Shown: in pieces, positions 31,517-44,029 of the stretch
Layout: every line of letters begins with the position of its first letter
Numbering within the stretch: position 1 is the stretch's first letter
Origin: Flectonema sp. DT1601
Lineage: Eukaryota; Euglenozoa; Diplonemea; Diplonemida; Diplonemidae
Direction of reading: 5' to 3'
Assembly (NCBI GenBank): GCA_964019425.1
Contig: OZ025792.1
Location: forward strand, 682,001 to 746,000
DNA: 64,000 nucleotides
Program-made: the position numbers and the translations under genes
The notes under the pieces: model-generated
Databases searched by the model: none
The model's input: only the letters and a program-made list of their open reading frames with translations
Told to the model about the DNA's origin: nothing

Positions 31517-33432
31517 GTATTACGGTTTTATCTTTCTTCGTTCTCTTTAAATGAAAAATTCTTTAATAACAATTCTATAGATTATCTTTGAGGTTCTTTT
31601 TCTTATGAATCTATTTGCCAGTACTAATACCACAGTTAGTTATCTCTTCTTTGAATTAAAGAAGCGATCATTGGAATTGAAGAAAGATGAGCAGACGAAC
31701 TGAAATGTTCTTCTACATTAATGTTTGAGTTGCTTTCGAAAAATTCGTTTGCAGCAAATGTGCAATCACACCCCTCTCCTCCTTTTTTGTATTTATTTTT
31801 GTCTTTGGATTTATTTTTAAAATAAACCCCTCACACATTAGTTGTGTTGAAGTATATCGTTTTTGCTTATTTTTTTAAAAGAAAACCATAGATCAGCTTT
31901 AAAATATTCCTTTCAGTATTCAATATTAATTTTTATATTAGTTCCTATAATTGATACTGTTATTGTGTTGTGTCAAAATTTCACCCAGACTGATTTTCGG
32001 ATACCAACTTGTTGCGGACCATAAACTGACTGTCTTCAGTGATCTCCTTTTGTTTTCATTTCTTGAGTGATGTGGATATGTGCTGCCCAATTTTTTTTGT
32101 AGTGCTTTTATAAAGCTTTTCGGTAAGCAGTACAAATATAATGCTTTGGACAACTGGGGGTGAAAGATCCTCAGTACTGTTCTGGCGGTTTCTATTTTTT
32201 CATTCGTGGTGTGTGGGCATATAGCACGTATATGGTCGTATTATAAATAGTAGCTATAATTACAGTATCGAGTTAATACCCTATTTTTTTTAACTTCAAA
32301 AAGAGAAAAAAAAAAAAAAAAAAAAACGAATCATCCTTTTCCTCTTTCTTCCTTTATTGGAATACCTGGAACATGAACATGAACAAGAAAAAGAAAAATC
32401 TACAAAATGTTTTCCAGTTAAACCTCCTGATCTCAACCAACGACTCCGATGAGTTCAGCAACGAGAAGTAAACGATAGTTCTTCCTTCTCTCTTTTGCTG
32501 TTAACTTATCCTATCTCTTTGTTTTTTATTCATTCGAAGTGTTTTTCTCTAAATACCGAAAAGAGCGTATACTATCATTTTTATTTATTTATTTTTAAAA
32601 TTTAATTTTCCGCTGTTGTGACTAGCTAAAGGAGAGAATAAAGATTTGGGATAACCAAAGAAACGAAGGTCGAGAAGCATTCCGACTTTTCTTTGGTGCT
32701 TAATACTTTCGATTATTAAGCATGAGCTTATAGCCTCCCTATTTTCTTTTTTTGGATCTCACGACATGTTCTGGCTTTTCATTTGCATTCAGTATGGAGT
32801 CTTAAAAAAGCTGCACTATTCGCTCGATTTATGTTAATTTTCAGTTTGTTTCTTTCAATTTAATATTATCAAAGTGATTCCTTGGTGAGCATAACAAGCC
32901 TTTATTTATATTAAATTTCAGCTGTTTTTTTTTTAAAAGAGCCCCAAAAAATAGGTTTCTTTGTAAGGCTGCTAAGACCAGTAAACTTCTTTTCGTATGC
33001 TCTCTCCCACATTTTCTCTGCCTTTTTTTTCCCCCTATTTATTTATTGTTATTCACTGACCTAGTCAGAAAGGAAACGGTAAAGATTAGGAACCGTTATA
33101 TATCTTTTCCCCTCTTTTTCAGAAATTGTCAATTTTCATTTTTTGATAATTTGCAATCACATCTCCCACATCGGTAATAACACGAGAAATAAATTAAAAA
33201 AAAAAAAAAAACCTTTTCATTCACTGATTCGCTCGCGAGGGCACACAAAGTAACGCCGTCGTTGTTCCCAACATAATTTGTGTTTATCTCATTATCCGAT
33301 GTGGGTGAGTCCAGTAGGACTGTTTTCTAGCTCTCATGTTCCTCTGTTCTTCATCCTGCTATTGAAGTATTGCACTCCAACGTTTGTTATTTAAGATATT
33401 CTTCTCTTCAACAGTAATTAACAATCACAACT
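31517..33432. other. Spacer before SG8 (type B), no gene supported
   Basis: Third near-identical copy of the type B spacer. Hairpin 32654-32697, inverted pair 33165-33174/33296-33305, short SG promoter at the right end. Confidence 0.65.
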
Positions 33433-36400
33433 ATGCGTCAATCGTCATTAGCGATATTGCTGTCTTTGATTGGCAGCTCACTTGCAGATGAGTGCCCGAA
33501 AACTGACTATTGCTCTCCAGGGACAACATTTGTTGGTAAGAAACTGTCCTTTAAAGATAGTATTGGAACTATTTCATGTGATAAAGGAGTAGCCTCACCA
33601 GAATATATTGATGTCGGATGTGGTGCTATCGATTCCTTTGAAGCCGTGAACCAATTGATTGCTCGTCCTGCCAGTTTCGAAGGTGCTACACCATTTTCTG
33701 CTGCAGTAGTTTGTGAAGCAGACGGCGTCACAGAGTACAGACTTAAAAGTAAATACGAGGTTGCAGACTGCATTCCACTTCCTGATGACAAATCGCAATC
33801 CGGATCAGGAAATTCTGGTTCTGCAGACTCCGAGTCCAGTACTGGTTCCGGTAGTTCCCTCTCTGGGTCGGGAAGCTCTCTCTCAGGTTCATCCGATTCC
33901 GACTCGAGATCAGGCAGCTCGCAATCTGGTTCTGGTAGCTGGTCAGGTTCTGGTTCAGGCAGCTCACAATCCAATTCTGGCAGCTCTCTCTCAGGTTCAT
34001 CCGACTCCGACTCGAGATCAGGCAGCTCACTATCTGGTTCTGGCAGCTGGTCAGGTTCTGGTTCAGGCAGCTCCCTCTCAGGTTCATCCGATTCCGACTC
34101 GAGATCAGGCAGCTCGCAATCTGGTTCTGGTAGCTGGTCAGGTTCTGGTTCAGGCAGCTCACAATCCAATTCTGGCAGCTCTCTCTCAGGTTCATCCGAC
34201 TCCGACTCGAGATCAGGCAGCTCACTATCTGGTTCTGGCAGCTGGTCAGGTTCTGGTTCAGGCAGCTCACAATCTGGTTCTGGCAGCTCCCTCTCAGGTT
34301 CATCCGATTCCGACTCGAGATCAGACAGCTCACAATCTGGTTCTGGTAGCTGGTCAGGTTCTAGTTCAGGAAGCTCCCTCTCAGGTTCATCCGACTCCGA
34401 CTCGAGATCAGGAAGCTCACTATCTGGTTCTGGCAGCTGGTCAGGTTCTGGTTCAGGCAGCTCCCTCTCAGGTTCATCCGACTCCGACTCGAGATCAGGA
34501 AGCTCACAATCTGGTTCTGGTAGCTCCCTCTCAGGTTCATCCGATTCCGACTCGAGATCAGGCAGCTCGCAATCTGGTTCTGGTAGCTGGTCAGGTTTTG
34601 GTTCAGGCAGCTCACAATCCAATTCTGGCAGCTCTCTCTCAGGTTCATCCGACTCCGACTCGAGATCAGGAAGCTCACTATCTGGTTCTGGCAGCTGGTC
34701 AGGTTCTGGTTCAGGCAGCTCCCTCTCAGGTTCATCCGACTCCGACTCGAGATCAGGAAGCTCACTATCTGGTTCTGGTAGCTCCCTCTCAGGTTCATCC
34801 GATTCCGACTCGAGATCAGGCAGCTCGCAATCTGGTTCTGGCAGCTGGTCAGGTTCTGGTTCAGGCAGCTCCCTCTCAGGTTCATCCGACTCCGACTCGA
34901 GATCAGGAAGCTCACAATCTGGTTCTGGTAGCTCCCTCTCAGGTTCATCCGATTCCGACTCGAGATCAGGCAGCTCGCAATCTGGTTCTGGTAGCTGGTC
35001 AGGTTTTGGTTCAGGCAGCTCACAATCCAATTCTGGCAGCTCTCTCTCAGGTTCATCCGACTCCGACTCGAGATCAGGAAGCTCACAATCTGGTTCTGGT
35101 AGCTCCCTCTCAGGTTCATCCGATTCCGACTCGAGATCAGGCAGCTCGCAATCTGGTTCTGGCAGCTGGTCAGGTTCTGGTTCAGGCAGCTCCCTCTCAG
35201 GTTCATCCGACTCCGACTCGAGATCAGGAAGCTCACAATCTGGTTCTGGTAGCTCCCTCTCAGGTTCATCCGATTCCGACTCGAGATCAGGCAGCTCGCA
35301 ATCTGGTTCTGGTAGCTGGTCAGGTTTTGGTTCAGGCAGCTCACAATCCAATTCTGGCAGCTCTCTCTCAGGTTCATCCGACTCCGACTCGAGATCAGGA
35401 AGCTCACTATCTGGTTCTGGCAGCTGGTCAGGTTCTGGTTCAGGCAGCTCCCTCTCAGGTTCATCCGACTCCGACTCGAGATCAGGAAGCTCACTATCTG
35501 GTTCTGGTAGCTGGTCAGGTTCTGGTTCAGGCAGCTCCCTCTCAGGTTCATCCGACTCCGACTCGAGATCAGGCAGCTCACAATCTGGTTCTGGTAGCTG
35601 GTCAGGTTCTGGGTCGATAAGTTCTCTATTAGGTTCATCCGACTCCGATTCAAGATCAGGCGACTCACAATATGGTTCTGGTAGCGGCTCATGGTCTGGC
35701 TCTGGTTCTGGTAACTGGTCAGGTTCTGGGTCCGGCAGCTCTGACTCTGACTCCAGCTTCTCTGGTTCTGGAAGTACTGGATCCAGGTCAGGTTCTGGTT
35801 CAGGAAGCTCCCTTTCAGGTTCATCCGACTCCGATTCGATATCAGGAAGCTCGCAATCTGGATCTGGTAGCTGGTCAGGTTCTGGTTCAGGCAGCTCACA
35901 AGCTGGTTCTGGAAGCTGGTCAGGTTCAGGTAGCTCCCTCTCAGGTTCATCCGACTCTGACTCGAGATCAGTCAGTTCAAAATCTGATTCTGGCAGTGGC
36001 TCATGGTCGGGCTCTGGTTCAGGTAACTGGTCAGGTTCTGGGTCAGGCAGCTCGCAATCTGGTTCTGGCAGTGGCTCATGGTCGGGCTCTGGTAACTGGT
36101 CAGGTTCTGGGTCGGGAAGCTCTGACTACAGCTCCTCTGGTTCTGGAAGTGCTGGCTCTTGGTCAGGTTCTGGGTCAGGAAGTTCTCTCTCAGGTTCATC
36201 CGACTCCTACTCAGGTTCGAACTCCAGAACTGGATCGTCGGACTCTGGCAGTTGGTCTGATTCGCACTCAGGGAAATCAAAGGTAACTAGTGAGCCGAGC
36301 GGTCGTATTTCTGGTGCTTCTCCATCTTCTGATGACTCATTATCGTCTGGAGCGATGGTTGCAGTGATTGTCGTCCCGTTTGTGGCATTGGTATTGATTG

Positions 36401-36531
36401 TAGGCGCAGTACTTGTGAAAAGAAAGTTCTATTCAAAACCAGCCACCAGCAGCAATGAGCTGCTTGAATTAGGAGATTTGGATAAGGCTGATTACCATGG
36501 TACTAAGGATGATTCGTTGCTTTTAAACTAA
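33433..36531 (+). CDS. SG8: Ser/Gly-repeat type I membrane protein, 1032 aa
   Basis: Signal peptide (V8I), six-Cys domain, repeat, TM helix about 974-995, DSLLLN tail. Its repeat carries private variants spread through the array: [12 protein letters not shown] (Gly to Asn) six times, [14 protein letters not shown] (Ser to Phe) four times and [11 protein letters not shown] (Gln to Leu). The same triplet of variants recurs as a block, showing local amplification of a multi-unit segment. The irregular C-terminal region is the longest of the SG4/SG6/SG8 group. Stop TAA. Confidence 0.85.
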   Translation: MRQSSLAILLSLIGSSLADECPKTDYCSPGTTFVGKKLSFKDSIGTISCDKGVASPEYIDVGCGAIDSFEAVNQLIARPASFEGATPFSAAVVCEADGVTEYRLKSKYEVADCIPLPDDKSQSGSGNSGSADSESSTGSGSSLSGSGSSLSGSSDSDSRSGSSQSGSGSWSGSGSGSSQSNSGSSLSGSSDSDSRSGSSLSGSGSWSGSGSGSSLSGSSDSDSRSGSSQSGSGSWSGSGSGSSQSNSGSSLSGSSDSDSRSGSSLSGSGSWSGSGSGSSQSGSGSSLSGSSDSDSRSDSSQSGSGSWSGSSSGSSLSGSSDSDSRSGSSLSGSGSWSGSGSGSSLSGSSDSDSRSGSSQSGSGSSLSGSSDSDSRSGSSQSGSGSWSGFGSGSSQSNSGSSLSGSSDSDSRSGSSLSGSGSWSGSGSGSSLSGSSDSDSRSGSSLSGSGSSLSGSSDSDSRSGSSQSGSGSWSGSGSGSSLSGSSDSDSRSGSSQSGSGSSLSGSSDSDSRSGSSQSGSGSWSGFGSGSSQSNSGSSLSGSSDSDSRSGSSQSGSGSSLSGSSDSDSRSGSSQSGSGSWSGSGSGSSLSGSSDSDSRSGSSQSGSGSSLSGSSDSDSRSGSSQSGSGSWSGFGSGSSQSNSGSSLSGSSDSDSRSGSSLSGSGSWSGSGSGSSLSGSSDSDSRSGSSLSGSGSWSGSGSGSSLSGSSDSDSRSGSSQSGSGSWSGSGSISSLLGSSDSDSRSGDSQYGSGSGSWSGSGSGNWSGSGSGSSDSDSSFSGSGSTGSRSGSGSGSSLSGSSDSDSISGSSQSGSGSWSGSGSGSSQAGSGSWSGSGSSLSGSSDSDSRSVSSKSDSGSGSWSGSGSGNWSGSGSGSSQSGSGSGSWSGSGNWSGSGSGSSDYSSSGSGSAGSWSGSGSGSSLSGSSDSYSGSNSRTGSSDSGSWSDSHSGKSKVTSEPSGRISGASPSSDDSLSSGAMVAVIVVPFVALVLIVGAVLVKRKFYSKPATSSNELLELGDLDKADYHGTKDDSLLLN

Positions 36532-37214
36532 GTATTACGGTTTTATCTTTCTTCCTTCTCTTTAAATGAAAAATTCTTTAATAACAATTCTATAGATTAT
36601 CTTTGAGGTTCTTTTTCTTATGAATCTATTTGCCAGTACTAATACCACAGTTAGTTATCTCTTTTTTGAATTAAAGAAGCGATCATTGGAATTGAAGAAA
36701 GATGAGCAGACGAACTGAAATGTTCTTCTGCATTTTTAGTTTGCGTTGCTGTCGAAAACTTCGCTAGCAGCAATGCGAATTATCCCTCCTCCTCTTTTGT
36801 ATTTAATCCTCTCTTGTGAGGATTATTCTTTAAAATTATCCCTCACACAGCTGCATAAAACTTTGAAATAAAAAAGAAATCATCGAGGACTCTATTCATT
36901 TGATTTATATATTTGTGAACACATGTAGCGCCCTGAAAAATATGATCCCGATGCGAGCTCTTTATTCTTACGGGATGAGCAAAGTAGAGCAATGCGTCTA
37001 TCAAAGTTATTTCTTGTTGCGCATAATGAACCTGTATTTTTTCAATTTCGGCCGTTTTTTTGAAAGAGCCCGCATGTATGCGCTACAACTTCTCCCACAT
37101 TCTTATTTTTATTTTATTTTAATTCTTAATTGTTTTGCACCGACCAAGTCGGAAAAAAAACAAATTCAGAAGAACAGTTTATATTAACTACTTGCTGAAA
37201 AATGTTTTAGTTTT

Positions 37215-37344
37215 GCTGCAGCTGTCATCGTCAAGGAAGCGTCAGTACCCTTTGGTGATTTACAGTACAAAGGCGCGCTCTTCTCTGAACACCACCACTG
37301 TAACTGAACCTGTTAGTAACAGTGAATTCAAGAACGGTACATGA
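37215..37344 (+). pseudogene. Exon-like fragment of an unknown gene, copy 1 (partial)
   Basis: Encodes AAAVIVKEASVPFGDLQYKG followed by ALFSEHH in one frame. The same peptide is found at 43028-43195 (one base shorter, so read differently after GDLQ) and at 46501-46621, where it is bounded by splice-like signals. Family not recognised. Confidence 0.45.
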
Positions 37345-37400
37345 CAGATTCAAACTCTTCTTTTAGCTCTCTCCTCGTCATGTATTGTTTTACGAGTAGT

Positions 37401-37450
37401 GATACAGTGTGATACAGTGTGATACAGTGTGGTACATTGTGGTACAGTGT
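37401..37450. repeat. 10-bp tandem repeat, five copies
   Basis: GATACAGTGT three times, then GGTACATTGT and GGTACAGTGT. The corresponding place in the next spacer (about 43251-43272) has only two or so copies, so the tract is length-variable between duplicates. Confidence 0.85.
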
Positions 37451-38893
37451 GATATTTATCAGCAGGTCACTGCCGCGAGTAACTAATAAATTGGATACCG
37501 GAAAGGGAAAAAGTTCGAAAAAATTCAAAATAGCGTTAAGCTGGTTTTGAACATTTTTCAGCAATTCTCTCCCTCAATTCTTCTTTATGTTTTAATTTAT
37601 TCTTTTTTTTCATTGCTTTGCACTGACCAAGTCGGAAAGGAACCTTTTCTAATTAGGAACCGTTATATATCTATTTTCCTCCATTTTTCTGTCTTGGTCA
37701 GTGAGACAAAAATATATACAAACTGTATTTCCTAATTTGCAATCAAATCTCCCACACCGACAATAACACGAGAAAAAAAATGAATAAAAAAAAAAACTTA
37801 TTCATTCGCTGATTCACTCGCGATGGCACACAAATAAGCGCCTTCGTCATTCCCATTTCTGTTTATCTCATCATCCGATGTGGGTGAGGACAGTAGGACT
37901 GTTTTTTAGCTCTCATATCCTCTGTCTTCATATCTGGCACAGTTATGACCATAAACTAACTGTCATCTTACCTGATCCTTTTGGTTTTCATTTCTTACTG
38001 AGTGATATGGCTATGTGCTGCCCAATTTTTGTTGTGCTTTTATAAAGCTTTTCGGTAAGCAGTACAAATATAATGCTTTGGACAACTGGGGGTGAAAGAT
38101 CCTCAGTACTGTTCTGGCGGTTTCTATTTTTTCATTCGTGGTGTGTGGGCATATGGCACGTATATGGTCGTATTATAAAAAAAGATGCTATATATGGAAC
38201 AACAAATGATTTTTTGTTTTTCACCTTCCCCACCTACTTTTGTTTTCAACCTGTTAGAGAGACTCGTCAGTTTGGTATTTTGCTACCCAACTAACTATTT
38301 TAAAAATAGTATTAGTATCGGTCAGCAACCTGCTTAGGATGAATTCATTAGAAGGCCAAAAAAAAAGGGGACAAGTAGTATAAGATTATGGCCTGAAACT
38401 ATGTTTTCCAGGGTGTTATACCAGAACAGCAGAAGAATTTAGTTATTTAATGTTTTCACTATCTTATTTTTTCAAATGCAATTTTTTTAATAATCTCGTA
38501 TGCTGACTATACTAATTTTCTGATAATTTGCTCTCCACTTGTCAACATTAATTTTTTTTGATAATTTGCAATAAAATCTCCCACATCGGCAATAATATGA
38601 GAAATAAATTAAAAAAAAAAAAACTTTTTCGTTCACTGATTCGCTCGCGAGGGCACACAAAGTAACGCCGTCGTTGTTCCCAACATAATTTCTGTTTATC
38701 TCATCATCCGATGTGGGTGAGGACAGTAGGACTGTTTTCTAGCTCTCATGTTCCTCTGTTCTTCATCCTGCTATTCGACCTGTGGGAAGAATGCTCCAAC
38801 ACTACTGTGGGAACTGTTATGTTGCAATACTTCTACTCCAAGGTTTGTTATTTAAGATATTCTTCTCTTCAACAGTAATTAACAATCACAACT

Positions 38894-40021
38894 ATGCGTC
38901 AATCGTCATTAGCGGTATTGCTGTCTTTGATTGGCAGCTCACTTGCAGATGAGTGCCCGAAAACTGACTATTGCTCTCCAGGGACAACATTTGTTGGTAA
39001 GAAACTGTCCTTTAAAGATAGTATTGGAACTATTTCATGTGATAAAGGAGTAGCCTCACCAGAATATATTGATGTCGGATGTGGTGCTATCGATTCCTTT
39101 GAAGCCGTGAACCAATTGATTGCTCGTCCTGCCAGTTTCGAAGGTGCTACACCATTTTCTGCTGCAGTAGTTTGTGAAGCAGACGGCGTCACAGAGTACA
39201 GACTTAAAAGTAAATACGAGGTTGCAGACTGCATTCCACTCCCTGATAACAAGTCGCAATCCGGATCAGGAAATTTCGGTTCCGCAGACTCGAAGTCCAG
39301 TACTGGTTCCGGTAGTTCCCTCTCTGGGTCGGGAAGCTCTCTCTCAGGTTCTGAAAACCCTCTCTTGGGCTCGAGATTAATCAACTCGCAATCTAGTTCC
39401 GGCAATGGCTCAAATTCCAGTTCTGGGTCAGGCAGTTCCGATTCATCCGACTCCGACTCGAGATCAGGCAGCTCACAATCTGATTCTGGCAGTGGCTCAA
39501 ATTCCAGCTACGATTCTGGCAGCTCGCAATCCGGATCAGGAAATTCTAGTTCTGCAGACTCCGAGTCCAGTACTGGTTCCGGTAGTTCCCTCTTGAGTTC
39601 ATCGGACCCTAACTTGAAATCAGGCAACGCAAACTCCGGTTCTGGGTCGGGAAGTTCTCTCTCAGGTTCATCCGACTCCTACTCAGGTTCGGACTCCAGA
39701 ACTGGATCGTCGGACTCTGGCAGTCAATCTGATTCGGACTCGGGGTCAAACCACAGTTCTGATTCAGGTAGTTTTGTGTCTGTGTCTTCTTCATCTGATG
39801 ATTCATTATCGTTAGGAGTATTGGCAGTGGTGATTGCTGTTCCAGCTGTATCAATGGGATTATTTATTAGCATAGTACTTGTGAAGAAGGGCTTCTTTTC
39901 AAAACCAGTGACTACCGGCAGCAATGAACTCGAATTGGGCGATTTGGGAAAAAATGCTGGCGATTTGGAAAAAACTGCTTACCAAGGTACTACAGTGGAA
40001 GGTGCTAAGCAGCCTGTCTGA
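38894..40021 (+). CDS. SG9: short SG-family membrane protein, 375 aa
   Basis: Signal peptide and six-Cys domain as in other members, but the Ser-rich region is only about 180 residues, irregular and Asn-rich: [39 protein letters not shown] and NSSYDSGSSQSG. TM helix about 309-330. The 45-residue tail has a different end (NELELGDLGKN, GAKQPV) and an apparent internal duplication (GDLGKNAGDLEKTAY). Groups with SG10 and SG11 as a second subfamily. Preceded by the long promoter form. Stop TGA. Confidence 0.85.
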   Translation: MRQSSLAVLLSLIGSSLADECPKTDYCSPGTTFVGKKLSFKDSIGTISCDKGVASPEYIDVGCGAIDSFEAVNQLIARPASFEGATPFSAAVVCEADGVTEYRLKSKYEVADCIPLPDNKSQSGSGNFGSADSKSSTGSGSSLSGSGSSLSGSENPLLGSRLINSQSSSGNGSNSSSGSGSSDSSDSDSRSGSSQSDSGSGSNSSYDSGSSQSGSGNSSSADSESSTGSGSSLLSSSDPNLKSGNANSGSGSGSSLSGSSDSYSGSDSRTGSSDSGSQSDSDSGSNHSSDSGSFVSVSSSSDDSLSLGVLAVVIAVPAVSMGLFISIVLVKKGFFSKPVTTGSNELELGDLGKNAGDLEKTAYQGTTVEGAKQPV

Positions 40022-40504
40022 GTTATTCCTATATTCTTTTTTTGTGCTGCTTTCCAAAACTCCACTTGCAGCAGATGTGTTATCTTGCTCCCCTTTTGCA
40101 TGTTCCTCTCTTTTTTTTAAAAAAATCCCTCACACATTAGCTGTGTTGCAGTACATAGTTTTGCTAATTCTTTGTTAAAGAGATAAATAGCTTTGCTTTC
40201 TCGGATTCACCTTGACTCAATGATATCAAGTGAATACGTGCATACTGATCATTTCCTCAACATTGAAAGGTGTACTTGAGTTGCACAGGCTTACAAACAG
40301 ATAAAGTAAGCATTCGATGGTTGTGTGGTTTGATGATTTCTTCCTCCATTCGTTTTATCAATTCGACAACGTCTTTTTGTTAATAAGACAGAAAATTATA
40401 TATTTCCCTTTTTTATGTTTTTTCTCTTTTTAAAGGTACCTTTACTCTGATTAACAACAACAAATATATTTTTTCAGAAAACACAATAAAAATTTTGTAT
40501 TAAT
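40022..40504. other. SG9 3' flank
   Basis: Matches the SG10 3' flank (44990-45480) closely up to the ATTAAT at 40499-40504, where an insertion interrupts it. Confidence 0.6.
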
Positions 40505-41217
40505 CATAGATGGAAGTGCCCTACAATTTGGAGGGCGTGTGGGGGGCGCTTTTTTTCCCCTTTTTTATTACTATAAGACAGCTGAAATTGACGGCACCAT
40601 ACGCCGCTGCACGAGCGAACCGCTCACTCCTCTCGGTTGGCGAGAACAGCTTGCTAATAACGCCAGCAGATTCAGTTTCGGTTGCACTGGTTAGGCTAAT
40701 CTGACCGCTCGGGGGCTCTTTTCCCTTGTGTTGCTAGTATTGCAGTGCATCAACACATTGAATGGATCCACACCGTTTGTGCCATGAGGCATCTGACACC
40801 AGTATTCCCGGACGACGTCATGCTGATTCCAAGCGAAAATAAATAAAAAGAAAATAATAACTCCAGAATTTCTGGAGCTCCGGTGGTTTACTCCGAACCA
40901 TAACCTGGAGGTCCCGGGTTCGAACCCCGTGACAACCCTTTTCTCTCTTTTTCGTAAGACTGCCAAGCATGTCAAAATTTTTTTAAAGTTGTTCCCGCAG
41001 GTAGCTGAGAAGGATCAGCAAATCGTTAGAAGAAACTTGTATCCTCGCACGGTTTCTGTCTTGATGGCGTTACCGCAATGCGCCATCAAGTAATTGGTGC
41101 CGGTGTTGCCGTCAGATGTGTATCTGAATACGTGGTGGGTGGAGGGGGGGAGACCGTCTGCCAAAAGGTAATCCGTGATGTGTTAGTAAGTGGTATTGGT
41201 ATTCAAAAGAATTTAAT
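40505..41217. mobile_element. 713-bp insertion in the SG9 3' flank, probable non-autonomous element
   Basis: The flank aligns with SG10 up to TTAAT (40500-40504) and resumes after a second TTAAT (41213-41217), so the insert seems bounded by a 5-bp target duplication and is absent from the sister spacers. It is more GC-rich than its surroundings. It contains a tRNA-like promoter segment (40871-40942). No terminal inverted repeats and no convincing coding region were seen. Could be a SINE-type retroelement or an inserted genomic piece. Confidence 0.5.
40871..40942 (+). other. tRNA-like pol III promoter segment within the insertion
   Basis: An A-box-like TCTGGAGCTCCGGTGG is followed about 30 nt later by a perfect B-box GGTTCGAACC (40917-40926), with a TTTT terminator at 40939-40942. 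The middle, CCATAACCTGGAGGTCCC, resembles tRNA anticodon-arm and variable-loop text. I could not fold a full cloverleaf with a paired acceptor, so I call it a tRNA-derived relic or SINE head. Confidence 0.5.
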
Positions 41218-44029
41218 ACCAAAAGTTGTTATTGTTTTTATGTTGTCAAGGTTTCACCCTCAATCGATTGCATCGATACCAACTGTTAGTCTTTTTACTT
41301 GGCAACTGGATTTGGCTGAACTCTATTTTAGTTGTATTTAATTACAGTATAAAGTTGCCGCCCCCATTTTTTTCAACTTCAAAAATAAAAATTAACACAT
41401 TTAATCAACATTTTATTGCTTAATCTTTTTGTTAGTTATTATTATTTGTTTTTGACGACGTTTTCTTAGCATCGTTGAGGTAGTAGGGTTAAAAATAAAA
41501 AAAAACAATTCAGATTGATTAGCCTTGGATTTTATTGGGTTGAGACTGCTTGCGATTGCCCACGTCCTGCTCCAGCCGACAGATGAAGTACAGTGTTGGG
41601 GTTAACGTCAGGTGTAGTTCTTTTTTTTTCGTTGAACGCAGTCTGTCGCACGGGGGAAAATAAATCTTGACCATTAGAAATAGCAGCTTTCAATCTGAAT
41701 AGTTTCTTCTCCGACTACGTCGTTACGAATAATAATAAAAATAAATTTTCCTGTTATGCAGACAGCTTCCTAGAGATAGGAAGTCTTTTTCTGCTGTAAA
41801 CTTAGCCCATCCCATTGTTATTTATTTTCGGAGTATTTTTCTGCAAAATCCGAGAAGCCTGAACTGCCAGTTTCTTTTTTTCAAATTTAGTTTTTCGCTG
41901 TTGTGACTGGCCAAAAGATTGAACAACGAGCAGAAAATAAAGTAAAGATTTGGGATAACCAAAGAAACGAAGGTCGAGAAGCATTCCGACTTTTCTTTGG
42001 TACTTAATACTTTCGATTATTAAGCAAGAGCTAATAGCCTCCCTACTTCTTAAAACGTTTATATACTTTTGTTGGATCTCACGACATGTTCTGGCTTTTC
42101 ATTTGCGTCTCGTTGGGTTTTGGAGACTATTTGATGAGCTGCATAAAACTTTGAAATAAAAAAGAAATTATCGAGGACTCTATTCATTTGATTTATATAT
42201 TTGTGAAAACATGTAGCGCCCTGAAAGAGCCCGCAAGTATAGGTTTATTCGTAAGGGCGCTACAACGTCTCCCACATTCTTATTTTTATTTTTATTTTTA
42301 TTTAATTCTTAATTGTTTTGCACTGACCAAGTCAGAAAAGAAACTAATTCAGAATAAGAACGTCATGCTATGTGTTGCTATGATGGCTTAGTATAATATT
42401 ATACTCATCATACGACGGTAGGACATGTTCTGGCTTTTCATTTGCGTCTCGTTGGGTTTTGGAGACTATTTGATGAGCTGCATAAAACTTTGAAATAAAA
42501 AAGAAATTATCGAGGACTCTATTCATTTGATTTATATATTTGTGAACACATGTAGCGCCCTGAAAAATATGATCCCGATGCGAGCTCTTTATTCTTACGG
42601 GATGAGAAAAGTAGAGCAATGCGTCTATCAAAGTTATTTGTTGTTGCGCATAATGAACCTGTATTTTTTCAATTTCAGCCGTTTTTTTGAAAGAGCCCGC
42701 AAGTATAGGTTTATTCGTAAGGGCGCTACAACCTCTCCCACATTCTTATTTTTATTTTATTTTAATTCTTAATTGTTTTGCACCGACCAAGTCGGAAAAG
42801 AAACAAATTCAGAAGAACAGTTTATATTAACTAATTGCTGAAAAATGTTTAAATTTTGCCTGCGGGTTCGAACTGCAAAAAAAATGAATTTTAAAAATTC
42901 AAAATTCAAAAAACTTAATTATTTGGTGAGGAACATCTGATCTCTCGAGTGATATTTATCAACTGATTCTTGCTAAACACCTTTTTAAGTTCAATCTGGC
43001 TGCATAAGGGAAGACTTGGAATATAGAGGAGGTGTTATAAAAGTAGCAGGCCATGCAGCTCTAACAGCTGCAGCTGTCATCGTCAAGGAAGCGTCAGTAC
43101 CCTTTGGTGATTTACAGTCAAAGGCGCGCTCTTCTCTGAACACCACCACTGTATCTGAACCTGTTAGTAACAGTGAATTCAAGAACGGTACATGACAGAT
43201 CCAAACTCTTCTTTTAGCTCCCTCCTCGTCATGTATTGTTTTACGAGTAGTGATACAGTGTGGTACAGTGTGGTACTTATCAGCAGGTCACTGCCGCGAG
43301 TAACTAATAAATTGGATACCGGGAAGGGAAAAAGTTCGAAAAAATTCAAAATACGAAGTCGCCACAAATTTTACAGCATCAGAGTGAAGCCGCGAGACAC
43401 TGCTTTTAATCATTTTTCAGCAATATTCTCCCTCAATTCATATTTATATTTTAATTTATTCTTTTTTTTAAATTGTTTTACACTGACCAAGTCGGAAAGG
43501 AAATCTTTAATATTAGGAACCGTTATATATCTATTTTCCTCCCTTTTTCCGTCTTGGTCAATAAAACAAAATATATACAAACTATATTTCCCTTTTTATT
43601 TTTTTCTTTTTTCTGGTCTTTCCTTTTCTTTGATTAATAGCAGCAACCGTCAAGTTTTTCAACCGTCAAGTATTTGATATTAATTTTGTATTAATACCAA
43701 AAGTTGTTACTGTTTTTATGTTGTCAAAGTTTCACCTCCTTTTTGATTACTTGCAATCAAATCTCCCACATCGGCAATAGCACTAGAAATAAAAAAATAA
43801 AAAAATAAAATTTGCGTTCACTGATTTGCTCGCGAGGGAACATAAATTAGCCCCTTCATTGTTCCCAACATAATTTGTGTTTATCTCATTATCCGATGTG
43901 GGTGAGGACAGTAGGACTGTTTTCTAGCTCTCATGTTCCTCTGTTCTTCATCCTGCTATTGAAGTATTGCACTCCAACGTTTGTTATTTAAGATATTCTT
44001 CTCTTCAACAGTAATTAACAATCACAACT
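41218..44029. other. SG9-SG10 spacer, right part (type C), no intact gene
   Basis: Carries the ACCAAAGTTGTTATTG-type flank text, hairpin 41958-42001, a local duplication (42083-42213 and 42422-42548, 339 bp apart, beginning GACATGTTCTGGC), an exon-like fragment (43028-43195), the inverted pair 43765-43774/43893-43902 and the short SG promoter. Confidence 0.6.
43028..43195 (+). pseudogene. Exon-like fragment of an unknown gene, copy 2
   Basis: Open frame reading VIKVAGHAALTAAAVIVKEA then SVPFGDLQSKARSS, to a TGA. Relative to the other copies one A is missing after GDLQ, so the later residues are frameshifted. Preceded by an AG acceptor-like site (AATATAG). Family not recognised. Confidence 0.45.

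Larger units (their letters stand above)
36532..38893. other. SG8-SG9 spacer (type C), no intact gene
   Basis: Begins like the SG4/SG6 3' flank, then jumps at about 36849 to the AGCTGCATAAAACTTTGAAA block used in later spacers, so the hairpin part is missing. Contains an exon-like fragment (37215-37344), a 10-bp tandem repeat, and two rounds of the inverted-pair module: degenerate CCCACACCGA near 37751 with CCGATGTGGG at 37874-37883, and CCCACATCGG 38580-38589 with CCGATGTGGG 38708-38717. Ends in the long SG promoter. Confidence 0.6.

Noticed and set aside
6364-36531. CRISPR-like or satellite interpretation of the regular repeats
   Set aside because: Repeats are in-frame coding units without unique spacers, inside single genes with signal peptide and membrane anchor.
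40505-41217. Classic DNA transposon (TTAA-target type)
   Set aside because: TTAA is present at both borders, but I see no terminal inverted repeats and no transposase; the internal pol III-like boxes fit a tRNA-derived element better.
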